From Ignavibacteriaceae bacterium (GTDB taxonomy: Bacteria; Bacteroidota; Ignavibacteria; Ignavibacteriales; Ignavibacteriaceae): a DNA stretch of 13,145 nucleotides. The stretch is from the NCBI GenBank assembly GCA_025455085.1, contig JALONF010000020.1:1-13145 (forward strand). Reading direction: 5' to 3'. Shown piece after piece: positions 6,614-13,145 of this stretch (position 1 is the stretch's first letter; the number at the start of each line of letters is the position of its first letter). Under the pieces are notes generated by a model. The model had not been told where the DNA came from, did no database searches, and worked only from the letters and a program-made list of their open reading frames with translations. Position numbers and translations under genes: made by a program.

Positions 6614-8077
6614 ATGAAAAATCTTACTCCTGAAAAGTTCCTGCTTCAGAAACAAAATCCAGCTGACAAAGCAATAATCACTTCTTCTTTCACTTTTACT
6701 TTCGATGAATTGAAAAGAAAAGTATTAAGCGCTGCTTATCATTTTAAAGAACAAAACGTTTACGCTGGAGATCATGTGGGAATTATTGGGAAGAGTGATG
6801 CTGATTTTGTAATAAATGTTTTAGCTCTCTGGCAACTTGCCGCTGTTCCTGTTCCGCTGAATACAAGACTAACTGAAAATGAAATTGATGAACAACTAAT
6901 ATTAGCTGATTGCTCTTGTATTCTTGCACAAGAAGAACTTGTTCAAAACGTTAAGAATATTAACAAGAAAATCATTACCTACGCTGATCCTATCACTCAA
7001 AACACATCCTTAAAAAGCAGAGAAGAATTGAAATTAGATGATCCTGCTGTAATTATTTTCACTTCAGGTTCATCAAGTAAATCGAAAGGAATAATACTTT
7101 CATTCAACAGTTTATTTAATAGCTCATTCAACAGTAATCAATTATTGAGATATACCCGAAGTGATCGCTGGCTTGCAAGTCTTCCTTTTTATCATGTTGG
7201 AGGATTTTCAATTTTAACCAGATCATTGTTGTACGGCATTCCAATTATAATCCCTGATTCATTTGCAATGAAAGATTTATTTTCAGCAATGGATGATCAT
7301 CATCCGACCTTTGTTTCACTCGTTGCTGCACAATTAAAAAAGTTTGTTGATGAGGGAATCTCACCAAATCCTGAATTAAAAAATTGTCTTGTTGGAGGCG
7401 GCTTTTCCGATATCGAATTACTCAAAGCAGCCTATGACATCGGCTGGCCTATTAACGTCGTTTACGGTTCAACTGAAACTTCCTCATTCGTTACAGCACT
7501 GTTAAAAGATGAAATTACCTTAAAACCAAGTTCCGTTGGACGGGCTGTCCCCACCAATAACATTTTGATTTATGACAATGAAGGAAATGAGTTAAAACCA
7601 TTCGAGATTGGTGAAATAGTTGTTCAATCAAACGCTTTGATGTCTGGCTATATTGATGAGTCAGAGACTCAGCGTGCAGTCAAAAACGGATTTTACTATT
7701 CAGGTGATATCGGTTTTCTTGATGAAGATGGTTACTTATTTATTGAAGGAAGAAAGAACTTTTTGATTTCAACAGGAGGAGAGAATGTTAATGCAATTGA
7801 AGTTGAAAAAGCATTGCTCCAACATCCTCTTGTTGCAGAAGCTGCAGTTTTCCCTTTAAAAGATGAAATGTGGGGAGAGATTATTTGTGCTGCTGTTGTG
7901 CTAAAAGAAAAATCAAATCAACTCACTCTCGATCAGCTAAAAGAATTTCTTGAGGGTAAAATTTCAGGATTCAAAATTCCGAAAAAGATTTTCTACTTAG
8001 ATCAGTTTCTCAAGACTGAACTTGGTAAAGTTAAAAAAGACGAGTTGATCGAACGTTACAGGTTAACATCCCTTTGA
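6614..8077 (+). CDS. menE: o-Succinylbenzoate--CoA ligase MenE
   Basis: Acyl-adenylate-forming enzyme that activates OSB to OSB-CoA with ATP, feeding MenB. Its 487 residues fit the family. Motifs in order: the phosphate-binding loop TSGSSSKSKG (150-159), LPFYHVGG, VVYGSTETSS, YYSGDIGFLDEDGYLFIEGR, and the hinge region STGGENVNAIEVE. In the C-terminal lid, TELGKVKK carries Lys472 as the probable adenylation lysine. The phosphate loop departs from the usual TSG(S/T)TGxPKG at several positions, including the normal Pro, but keeps both Gly and the final Lys-Gly. Specificity for OSB rests on genomic context, because the superfamily also includes fatty-acid and aromatic CoA ligases. It starts 6 nt after menA. 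Its last 22 nt overlap the convergent thioesterase gene. Confidence 0.93.
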   Translation: MKNLTPEKFLLQKQNPADKAIITSSFTFTFDELKRKVLSAAYHFKEQNVYAGDHVGIIGKSDADFVINVLALWQLAAVPVPLNTRLTENEIDEQLILADCSCILAQEELVQNVKNINKKIITYADPITQNTSLKSREELKLDDPAVIIFTSGSSSKSKGIILSFNSLFNSSFNSNQLLRYTRSDRWLASLPFYHVGGFSILTRSLLYGIPIIIPDSFAMKDLFSAMDDHHPTFVSLVAAQLKKFVDEGISPNPELKNCLVGGGFSDIELLKAAYDIGWPINVVYGSTETSSFVTALLKDEITLKPSSVGRAVPTNNILIYDNEGNELKPFEIGEIVVQSNALMSGYIDESETQRAVKNGFYYSGDIGFLDEDGYLFIEGRKNFLISTGGENVNAIEVEKALLQHPLVAEAAVFPLKDEMWGEIICAAVVLKEKSNQLTLDQLKEFLEGKISGFKIPKKIFYLDQFLKTELGKVKKDELIERYRLTSL

Positions 8078-8469
8078 TGAGATTCCAGACCTTTGACAAT
8101 GTCTTCATAAATTGGAATCTTCACCCATCTTTTCTTATCAACAAAAACGTGAACCGTTCTTGCTTTAGCTGCAAGCTCACCCGCTTTGTCAATCCACTCG
8201 TATGTCAATTCGAATGAATTTTCCTTTCTGAGTGTAACTGTGAGATTGATTGATACGGTTTCCCCAGCTCTTAATGGTTTGAAGTATGCTCCATCTGTTT
8301 TTATAATCGGGACAACGAATTCATCGTTAGCCCAATAATTTTTTTTGAGGTTGAAGCTGTTTATCATATCCTCGTAGACTGAATGGCTGATTTCAAAAAG
8401 TTTAGCGTAGAATAAAATTCCAGCGGGGTCGCAATCGTAGAAGTTAATTTTTCTTTTTATAGTAAACAT
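8056..8469 (-). CDS. 4HBT-type hotdog thioesterase, probable DHNA-CoA thioesterase
   Basis: Acyl-CoA thioesterase of the 4-hydroxybenzoyl-CoA thioesterase branch of the hotdog fold, 137 residues. The N-terminal YDCDPAGILFYAKLFE block (11-26) is the hallmark. Asp14 corresponds to the catalytic Asp17 of the Pseudomonas 4HBT, and the next residues form the long helix of the hotdog. Menaquinone synthesis needs a hydrolase to release DHNA from DHNA-CoA between MenB and MenA, and cyanobacterial and plant DHNA-CoA thioesterases belong to this branch. Position beside menE makes that role likely, but it is inferred: the sequence alone would also fit a general YbgC-like thioesterase. The gene converges on menE with a 22-nt overlap. 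An AAAGGA lies 17 nt before the start, too far to be a normal ribosome binding site, and a stop just upstream limits other starts. Confidence 0.85.
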   Translation of the reverse strand: MFTIKRKINFYDCDPAGILFYAKLFEISHSVYEDMINSFNLKKNYWANDEFVVPIIKTDGAYFKPLRAGETVSINLTVTLRKENSFELTYEWIDKAGELAAKARTVHVFVDKKRWVKIPIYEDIVKGLESHQRDVNL

Positions 8470-8531
8470 ATTTAGTTAACTATTAGTCCTTTCTTGTCTT
8501 GCTATATTTTTTAGAAACTACTTTCAGATCT

Positions 8532-8561
8532 CATCCCATAACGAAATAGCTGTTCGGGATG
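8532..8561. repeat. Imperfect hairpin in the divergent intergenic region
   Basis: CATCCC (8532-8537) and GGGATG (8556-8561) are complementary. Inside them CGAA (8542-8545) can pair with TTCG (8553-8556), though the shared G prevents full use of both stems. It lies in the 204-bp AT-rich gap between the thioesterase (leftward) and the DUF454 gene (rightward). It could be a degenerate copy of a palindromic repeat or an operator-like dyad. No T-run follows it on either strand. Confidence 0.35.
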
Positions 8562-8673
8562 GATGAATAATAAAATTTATAGAAATTATTTTTAACGGGA
8601 CAAAAATTATCTATTTGATAAATAAGTTCAAATTCAGGAATTTTGCTTTTAAAATGATACCCAACAGAAATAT

Positions 8674-9078
8674 ATGAAAGAGACGATAACAAAAAGCGTA
8701 AAGATGCCTGGAATCTACCGCTACTTGTATTTCATCAGTGGTGTTCTTTTGGTAGCAATCGGTGTTATCGGGATTTTTCTGCCGATACTTCCCACAACAA
8801 TTTTTCTAATTCTTGCCTCAGCTTGTTTTATAAAGAGCTCGCCTAAAGCAAACGAATGGCTTAGAAATCATAAAATACTCGGAATGTATATCAAGAATTA
8901 TCAGGATGGATCTGGTTTAACAGTCAAATCAAAAATCTTCAATATTACTTTTCTCTGGATTATGATTTCAGCTTCTGCAATATTTTTTACCGAGCTGTGG
9001 TATATAAGATTAGTCTTATTTTTAATCGCAACTGGTGTGACAATACATTTGCTTATGGTGAAGACAAAAAAGAATTAA
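8674..9078 (+). CDS. DUF454 (YbaN-like) inner-membrane protein
   Basis: Small membrane protein of 134 residues belonging to the DUF454/YbaN family, whose function is not established. The signature is GVIGIFLPILPTTIFLILASACFI (about 31-54), a Gly/Pro-rich membrane hairpin, followed by KSSPKANEWLRNH and a short cytoplasmic stretch. Two further membrane segments lie at about 88-104 and 107-126. The C-terminus is basic (KTKKN), suggesting a cytoplasmic end. No catalytic motif is visible. No Shine-Dalgarno is evident before the ATG. Its stop codon overlaps that of the convergent nitrilase gene by 4 nt. Nothing in the context links it to menaquinone synthesis beyond adjacency. Confidence 0.9.
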   Translation: MKETITKSVKMPGIYRYLYFISGVLLVAIGVIGIFLPILPTTIFLILASACFIKSSPKANEWLRNHKILGMYIKNYQDGSGLTVKSKIFNITFLWIMISASAIFFTELWYIRLVLFLIATGVTIHLLMVKTKKN

Positions 9079-9833
9079 ATTAGTTTTAAATCATCAAGAA
9101 ACGGAAACCTCCCTCTGACTTCATTCACATAGTGTTTATCCAACTCAATTAGGATTACTGTCTCCTCATTCTCAACCGCTGCTAATTCTTTTCCCATCGG
9201 ATCAAACAGACTGCTGAAGCCAACATAGTTTAATTTTGGATCCTTACCCACCCTGTTAACACCTGCAACATAGCACTGATTTTCAATAGCACGGGCTTTT
9301 AGTAATGCTCGCCAATGTTCAATTCGCGTGTCAGGCCAGTTAGCAATGTTGACAATAAGTTGAGTTCTTTTCTTTCCATATTTTCTGTACAGCTCTGGGA
9401 AACGCAGATCGTAACAAATGGTTAATCCAATTTTCCAGCTCCTGATTTTTGTGTAAACGGGCTTTGTTCCTGCATTGTAATTTTCATTCTCTCCAGAATA
9501 TGAAAATGGATGAATCTTTCGGTACAGCTTTAAAAGATTTCCGTCTGGTTTTATATGAATAAGAGTATTGTATATCCGGTTCTTCCGACGTTCAATTATT
9601 CCTGCAAAAATGTTTGCGGATTTTTCTTTGGCTATGGAAGAAAAAAATCTGAAGGATTCTCCATGAATGGTTTCAGACATTTCCTTCGATTTCATTGTAA
9701 ATCCAGTTAGTGTCATCTCCGGAAAAACAAACAGATCTACTCCTTCAACTTTACTAATCAATGAAAGAATTTTTTGTTTATTGGATTCTTTGTCTTCCCA
9801 AGCGGGACTATATTGAACTAAGGCGATTTTCAT
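9075..9833 (-). CDS. Nitrilase-superfamily amidohydrolase, omega-amidase (YafV/Nit2-like)
   Basis: Carbon-nitrogen hydrolase of 252 residues with the complete Glu-Lys-Cys triad: Glu39 (FPEMTLTGF), Lys106 (YRKIHPF) and Cys140 (ICYDLRFPELYR). The HPFSYSGE and WPDTRIEHW segments are characteristic of the omega-amidase group (bacterial YafV, eukaryotic Nit2). These hydrolyse alpha-ketoglutaramate and alpha-ketosuccinamate to the keto acid plus ammonia, a cleanup step after glutamine- or asparagine-dependent transamination. The protein should be cytosolic. It is transcribed away from asd across a 67-bp gap containing a 10-bp dyad, and its 3' end overlaps the DUF454 gene by 4 nt. Close relatives act on other amides (NAD-type nitrilase fusions, Nit1), but the motif set best fits omega-amidase. 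Confidence 0.9.
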   Translation of the reverse strand: MKIALVQYSPAWEDKESNKQKILSLISKVEGVDLFVFPEMTLTGFTMKSKEMSETIHGESFRFFSSIAKEKSANIFAGIIERRKNRIYNTLIHIKPDGNLLKLYRKIHPFSYSGENENYNAGTKPVYTKIRSWKIGLTICYDLRFPELYRKYGKKRTQLIVNIANWPDTRIEHWRALLKARAIENQCYVAGVNRVGKDPKLNYVGFSSLFDPMGKELAAVENEETVILIELDKHYVNEVRGRFPFLDDLKLI

Positions 9834-9849
9834 ATCAACTGATTGGCAT

Positions 9850-9885
9850 TATTTATTATCTTACGCATCATTAAAATAATAAATA
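9850..9885. promoter_or_regulatory. Perfect AT dyad in the nitrilase/asd divergent spacer
   Basis: TATTTATTAT (9850-9859) and ATAATAAATA (9876-9885) are perfect 10-base complements, 16 nt apart, centred between two divergent genes. Such a dyad could be an operator acting on both genes. It consists entirely of A and T in an AT-rich region, so chance occurrence is a real possibility. Confidence 0.3.
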
Positions 9886-9900
9886 TTTGACGAATTAGAT

Positions 9901-10950
9901 TTGAATAAATCCGAGAAAAAAATTCCCATAGCTATACTTGGCGCAACAGGCAGCGTTGGTCAAAAGTTTGTTCAACTTTTAGCAAATCATCCCTGGTTTG
10001 AAGTAAATGAACTTTGTGCATCTGATAAATCTGCTGGGAAAAAATATAAAGATGCTGTTGACTGGTTCCTCCCTTCCCCATTTCCTGAACGTGTTGGAGA
10101 AATTCTCGTTCAAAAATGTGAACCGAAATTAAAATCAAAAGTTGTTTTTTCAGGTCTGGATTCTAATGTTGCGGGAGAAATTGAGGCTGAATTCGCTAAA
10201 GCAGGTTACAAAGTAATTTCAAATTCAAAAAATCACCGTATGGATGAAGATGTTCCACTTCTCATTCCTGAAGTTAATCCTGATCATCTTGAATTAATAA
10301 AAACTCAGAGATATGGTGAAGGATGCATCGTAACAAATCCAAACTGCTCTGTTATTGGACTCGTGCTTGCGTTGAAACCTTTGCTCGATAATTTTGGACT
10401 CGAATCCGTTAATGTGGTAACTATGCAGGCAATTTCCGGGGCAGGACATCCACGAGTTGTAAATCTAGATATTGAGGATAATGTTATTCCTTTTATAGGT
10501 GGCGAAGAGCAAAAAATTGAATCCGAACCACTCAAAATTTTAGGACAGTTAAATAAAACCGAAATTCATTTTAATAACTTTAAGATAAGCGCTCAATGTA
10601 ACAGAGTTAATGTTACCGATGGTCACACCGAATGTGTTCAGGTCAATCTTAAAAAGAAAGTTTCAGCAGAAGAAATAATCCATGTTTGGAATAACTATAT
10701 ATCTGAACCACAGAAACTTCAACTTCCACTTGCACCGAATAAACCAATCCACTACAGTGAAGATGCCGCCTTCCCTCAGCCAAAACATCAGCGTGATACT
10801 GACAAAGGAATGGCTGTTTCAATAGGCAGGCTTCGTAAAGACAAAATCTTCGATTTCAGTTTCGTCATCCTCTCCCATAATACTGTAAGAGGTGCTGCGG
10901 GTGGTGCAATTCTGTGTGCCGAACTTATGAAAGCAAAAGGCATCATTTAG
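9901..10950 (+). CDS. asd: Aspartate-semialdehyde dehydrogenase, archaeal/fungal type
   Basis: NADPH-dependent reduction of aspartyl phosphate to aspartate semialdehyde, the branch point to lysine/diaminopimelate, threonine and methionine. The 349-residue protein begins with the Rossmann motif GATGSVGQ. The catalytic Cys149 is in TNPNCSVIG, the substrate loop is QAISGAGHPRV, and the active-site His242 is in TDGHTEC. The run DNVIPFIGGEEQKIE is typical of the archaeal/yeast form of the enzyme, not the classical E. coli type. The start is a TTG, because no in-frame ATG lies between the upstream TAA (9880-9882) and the Rossmann motif. No obvious ribosome binding site accompanies it, so the exact start is less sure than the identity. 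The gene stands alone, divergent from the nitrilase; no lysC or dapA is beside it. Confidence 0.95.
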   Translation: MNKSEKKIPIAILGATGSVGQKFVQLLANHPWFEVNELCASDKSAGKKYKDAVDWFLPSPFPERVGEILVQKCEPKLKSKVVFSGLDSNVAGEIEAEFAKAGYKVISNSKNHRMDEDVPLLIPEVNPDHLELIKTQRYGEGCIVTNPNCSVIGLVLALKPLLDNFGLESVNVVTMQAISGAGHPRVVNLDIEDNVIPFIGGEEQKIESEPLKILGQLNKTEIHFNNFKISAQCNRVNVTDGHTECVQVNLKKKVSAEEIIHVWNNYISEPQKLQLPLAPNKPIHYSEDAAFPQPKHQRDTDKGMAVSIGRLRKDKIFDFSFVILSHNTVRGAAGGAILCAELMKAKGII

Positions 10951-10996
10951 CTATTGTCCCTGCTGGAATTGCCTCGATTGTAAGTCGTTTTAGTTT

Positions 10997-11004
10997 TATA
11001 TTTG
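10997..11004 (+). promoter_or_regulatory. Possible Bacteroidota-type -7 element before the kinase
   Basis: TATATTTG matches the TAnnTTTG -7 consensus known for Bacteroidota primary sigma factor promoters. The best upstream -33-like match, ATTG at 10977-10980, is spaced shorter than usual. The element lies only 10 nt before the ATG, implying a very short leader. The match could be chance in AT-rich DNA. Confidence 0.2.
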
Positions 11005-11014
11005 ATTCGAAATT

Positions 11015-12514
11015 ATGCGCTCGACAGTAAATTCAAAGAAAATATCTACAGCCAGTAAATCAGCTAAATCAGCATCGATTAATAATAATCCATTGTTTGG
11101 GTTCGATCTCTTCGATGTGCTTCCTGATATGTATTTCCTTCTTGATGCTAATGGTGAAATTCTTAAGCTGAATAAAAAAGCTGATGAAATAATTAAAGCC
11201 AATTTAAATTCTAAACCGACGAACTTTCTTGACCTGGTTGACTTATGTAATCGTGAAAATGTAAATAATATTTTCTTTCAGTGTATCAGCTCTGGTAAAA
11301 CAAGGGAGATTGAGACACAGTTTCTTCTGGCAAAAAAAGAAATTGAAGTTAGAATCTCTTTTTCTTTTCACAAGTTTATTATCGATGGTAAGAAAATTGA
11401 ATATGTTTTTGCTGTTGTAAAAGACATCACAGGAGAAAAGGCTAAAGAAATAGAGCTTCAAAGATTTTTTAATATTGTTGAGAGCAGTCTTAACCCGATC
11501 CTGATTACCGATATAAATGGTAAAATGATTTATGTAAATCCGGCATTTGTAAAAGTAAGCGGTTTTAAGAAAGAGGAACTAATCGGAAAAAATCCGAGGA
11601 TATTTGGAAGCGGAAAACTCAACAGGAAATTCTGGGACAAGATGTGGCAAACTATTTCGAGCGGCAAAGTTTGGTTTGGAGAAGTTGAAGACAGGAAGAA
11701 AAACGGAGAACCATTTTATACTCAGCTTTTAATATCACCCATTTTCGATAAGGATGAAAAGGTAACGGGATACTTCGGGATTCATCGTGACTTGAGTGAA
11801 AAAAGAACTCTTGAAAAACAATTAATCCATACACAAAAGATGGAAAGCATCGGAACATTAGCTGCAGGGGTTGCACACGAAGTCGGTAATCCATTAGCGT
11901 CTATTTCAGCATTAGTTCAAGTTGCACAAAGAAGCACAGATGACCCATTCATAAAGGAAAAATTAGATCTTGTTAAAAGCCAGGTTACAAGAATTTCAAA
12001 AATTATTCGTGATCTTGTTGATTTCTCACGACCTTCTAACTTTGAGCTGCAAAGAGTTAACATCAATGAATGCGTTAAAGAAGCCGTTGAGATAACTAAG
12101 GTTGGTACAAAGGCAAAGACAATCGAATTTGATGTTAAGCTGAGCGATGACATACCTAACCTCCCGCTTGTGGTTGACCAACTTGAGCAGGTTTTTGTAA
12201 ACATACTTTTAAATGCTGTTGATGCAATAAATGAAGTTAAGGATGAGAAGAAAGAAAAAAGAATAAGTATTGAATCTGCATTTTCACAAGACGAGGTTAT
12301 TATCACTTTTAACGATACAGGCAGCGGTATAAGTGAGGAAAATCTTACCAAAATTTTTGAACCATTCTTTACGACAAAGTCTCAGGGAAAAGGTACCGGC
12401 TTGGGTTTGTGGGTCAGTTATGGAATAATTAGAAGTTTTCAGGGCAAATTAGAAGTTCAAAGTAATAAAGGGATGGGAACTACTTTTACAATAAAGCTTC
12501 CTGTAGAAAAATAA
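11015..12514 (+). CDS. Soluble PAS-PAS sensor histidine kinase (NtrB-like)
   Basis: Autophosphorylating sensor kinase of 499 residues with no membrane segment or signal peptide, so the signal is probably cytoplasmic. A Ser/Lys/Asn-rich N-terminus (1-28) precedes a divergent PAS domain (about 30-145, starting DVLPDMYFLLDANG). A clear PAS domain follows (about 150-270: ITDINGKMIYVNPAFVKVSG, then GYFGIHRDLSE). The HisKA dimerisation helix has the phosphoacceptor His288 in GVAHEVGNPLASI. The HATPase_c domain shows the N box ILLNAVDAI, G1 DTGSGIS, F box FEPFFTT and G2 GKGTGLGL. The HEVGNPL H-box with an NtrC-type regulator 14 nt downstream makes this a cognate pair. No PAS ligand can be read from the sequence: neither PAS has an obvious flavin-binding Cys or heme motif. 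Confidence 0.95.
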   Translation: MRSTVNSKKISTASKSAKSASINNNPLFGFDLFDVLPDMYFLLDANGEILKLNKKADEIIKANLNSKPTNFLDLVDLCNRENVNNIFFQCISSGKTREIETQFLLAKKEIEVRISFSFHKFIIDGKKIEYVFAVVKDITGEKAKEIELQRFFNIVESSLNPILITDINGKMIYVNPAFVKVSGFKKEELIGKNPRIFGSGKLNRKFWDKMWQTISSGKVWFGEVEDRKKNGEPFYTQLLISPIFDKDEKVTGYFGIHRDLSEKRTLEKQLIHTQKMESIGTLAAGVAHEVGNPLASISALVQVAQRSTDDPFIKEKLDLVKSQVTRISKIIRDLVDFSRPSNFELQRVNINECVKEAVEITKVGTKAKTIEFDVKLSDDIPNLPLVVDQLEQVFVNILLNAVDAINEVKDEKKEKRISIESAFSQDEVIITFNDTGSGISEENLTKIFEPFFTTKSQGKGTGLGLWVSYGIIRSFQGKLEVQSNKGMGTTFTIKLPVEK

Positions 12515-12521
12515 GAGAGGA
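12514..12521 (+). promoter_or_regulatory. Ribosome binding site of the response regulator
   Basis: AGAGAGGA overlaps the last base of the kinase stop and lies 7 nt before the ATG at 12529. It supports that start and fits a bicistronic kinase-regulator message. Confidence 0.6.
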
Positions 12522-12528
12522 ATCTTAG

Positions 12529-13145
12529 ATGGCTGAAAGAATTCTGGTAGTTGATGACGAAGATATAATCCGCGAATCACTATCATATATTTTAAGAAAA
12601 GAAAAATACGAAGTGGATGAAGCTGCAAACGGGAAAATTGCATTTGAAATGCTAAAAGAATCTTCTTACGATTTGGTGATTACTGATCTGGAAATGCCTG
12701 AAATGAAAGGTATCGAGCTTCTTGATGAATTAAGGAAAGTCAACTTGCAGACAAATACAATCGTAATTACAGCATATGGTTCGATGGAGACAGCAATTGC
12801 CGCCCTGAGGAGCGGAGCCAGCGATTATATTTTAAAACCGGTTGAGTTTGATGAACTAATAATTAAAGTTAAAAAGCTTTTTGAAGTTCGCGACCTTCAT
12901 CTTGAAAATAGAATTCTCCGCAGAGAATTGCAGCGTGATTATGACTACACAAACATCATCGGTAAAAGCTCAGCTATTATGCAAATTTTCGAAATGATAA
13001 AAGCAGTTGCTGATACAGATAGTACTGTGCTCATTTCGGGAAACAGCGGGACCGGTAAAGAGCTCGTTGCAAAAGCATTGCATTACAATTCAAAAAGATC
13101 AAACAAACCATTCATCGCACTAAACTGCGGAGCTATCTCAGAAAA
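12529..13145 (+). CDS. Sigma-54-dependent response regulator, NtrC family, 3'-partial
   Basis: The first 205 codons of a two-component activator whose frame stays open to the right edge. The receiver domain (about 4-118) starts ILVVDDEDIIRES, with acidic pocket Asp9/Asp10 and phosphoacceptor Asp53 in ITDLEMPEMKG. A switch Thr lies in VITAYGS and the conserved Lys in YILKPVEF. A linker leads to the AAA+ domain, which begins at NIIGKSSAIM and has the Walker A loop GNSGTGKE at 171-178 (usually GESGTGKE, so Glu to Asn). NKPFIALNCGAISE follows, the typical segment before the GAFTGA loop, which is beyond the edge together with any DNA-binding domain. Phosphorylation by the upstream kinase should drive oligomerisation and sigma-54 open-complex formation. 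The target genes are unknown, and no sigma-54 promoter was recognised in the window. Confidence 0.95.
   Translation, partial: MAERILVVDDEDIIRESLSYILRKEKYEVDEAANGKIAFEMLKESSYDLVITDLEMPEMKGIELLDELRKVNLQTNTIVITAYGSMETAIAALRSGASDYILKPVEFDELIIKVKKLFEVRDLHLENRILRRELQRDYDYTNIIGKSSAIMQIFEMIKAVADTDSTVLISGNSGTGKELVAKALHYNSKRSNKPFIALNCGAISE

Noticed and set aside
11917..12351. 144-codon minus-strand open frame opposite the kinase
   Set aside because: It is antisense to the well-conserved HisKA/HATPase region, has low-complexity Ser/Phe content, no recognisable domain and no ribosome binding site.

Overview
The window is A+T-rich bacterial chromosome, densely packed on both strands. Its gene content and protein style suggest the Bacteroidota/Chlorobi/Ignavibacteria (FCB) group, perhaps an Ignavibacteria-like organism. 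This is inferred from family resemblance only, since no rRNA or other marker gene is present.

Positions 1-8077 hold a menaquinone (vitamin K2) cluster on the + strand, in the order menF (5' end cut by the window), menD, menH, [insertion], menB, menA, menE. A 4HBT-type hotdog thioesterase converges on it from the - strand and is a good candidate for the DHNA-CoA thioesterase. Together these cover isochorismate -> SEPHCHC -> SHCHC, then OSB -> OSB-CoA -> DHNA-CoA -> DHNA -> demethylmenaquinone. The o-succinylbenzoate synthase gene (menC) and the final methyltransferase (menG/ubiE) are not in the window. menF/menD and menD/menH overlap, and menA/menE are 6 nt apart, so these are probably co-transcribed and translationally coupled.

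The operon is interrupted twice by repeat DNA. Between menH and menB (3931-4765) lies a minus-strand IS200/IS605-type Y1 (HUH) transposase with intact catalytic residues. Beside it is a gene-free stretch with several short GC-capped hairpins that share a GTTA/GTAA-type loop. Two of them are nested in a longer inverted repeat, a layout resembling REP/BIME elements. Between menB and menA (5626-5700) is an imperfect long palindrome that looks like a dispersed intergenic repeat.

Positions 8470-10950 hold a small DUF454 (YbaN-like) membrane protein, an omega-amidase-type nitrilase on the - strand, and an archaeal/fungal-type aspartate-semialdehyde dehydrogenase. The first two converge with overlapping stop codons. 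The last two diverge from a 67-bp region containing a perfect 10-bp dyad.

From 11015 to the right edge is a two-component pair: a soluble double-PAS histidine kinase of NtrB style, followed 14 nt later by an NtrC-type sigma-54-dependent response regulator that runs off the window.

I saw no tRNA, rRNA, CRISPR array or phage gene. Most of the window is recognisable core metabolism. The least explained part is the transposase/hairpin island inside the men operon.
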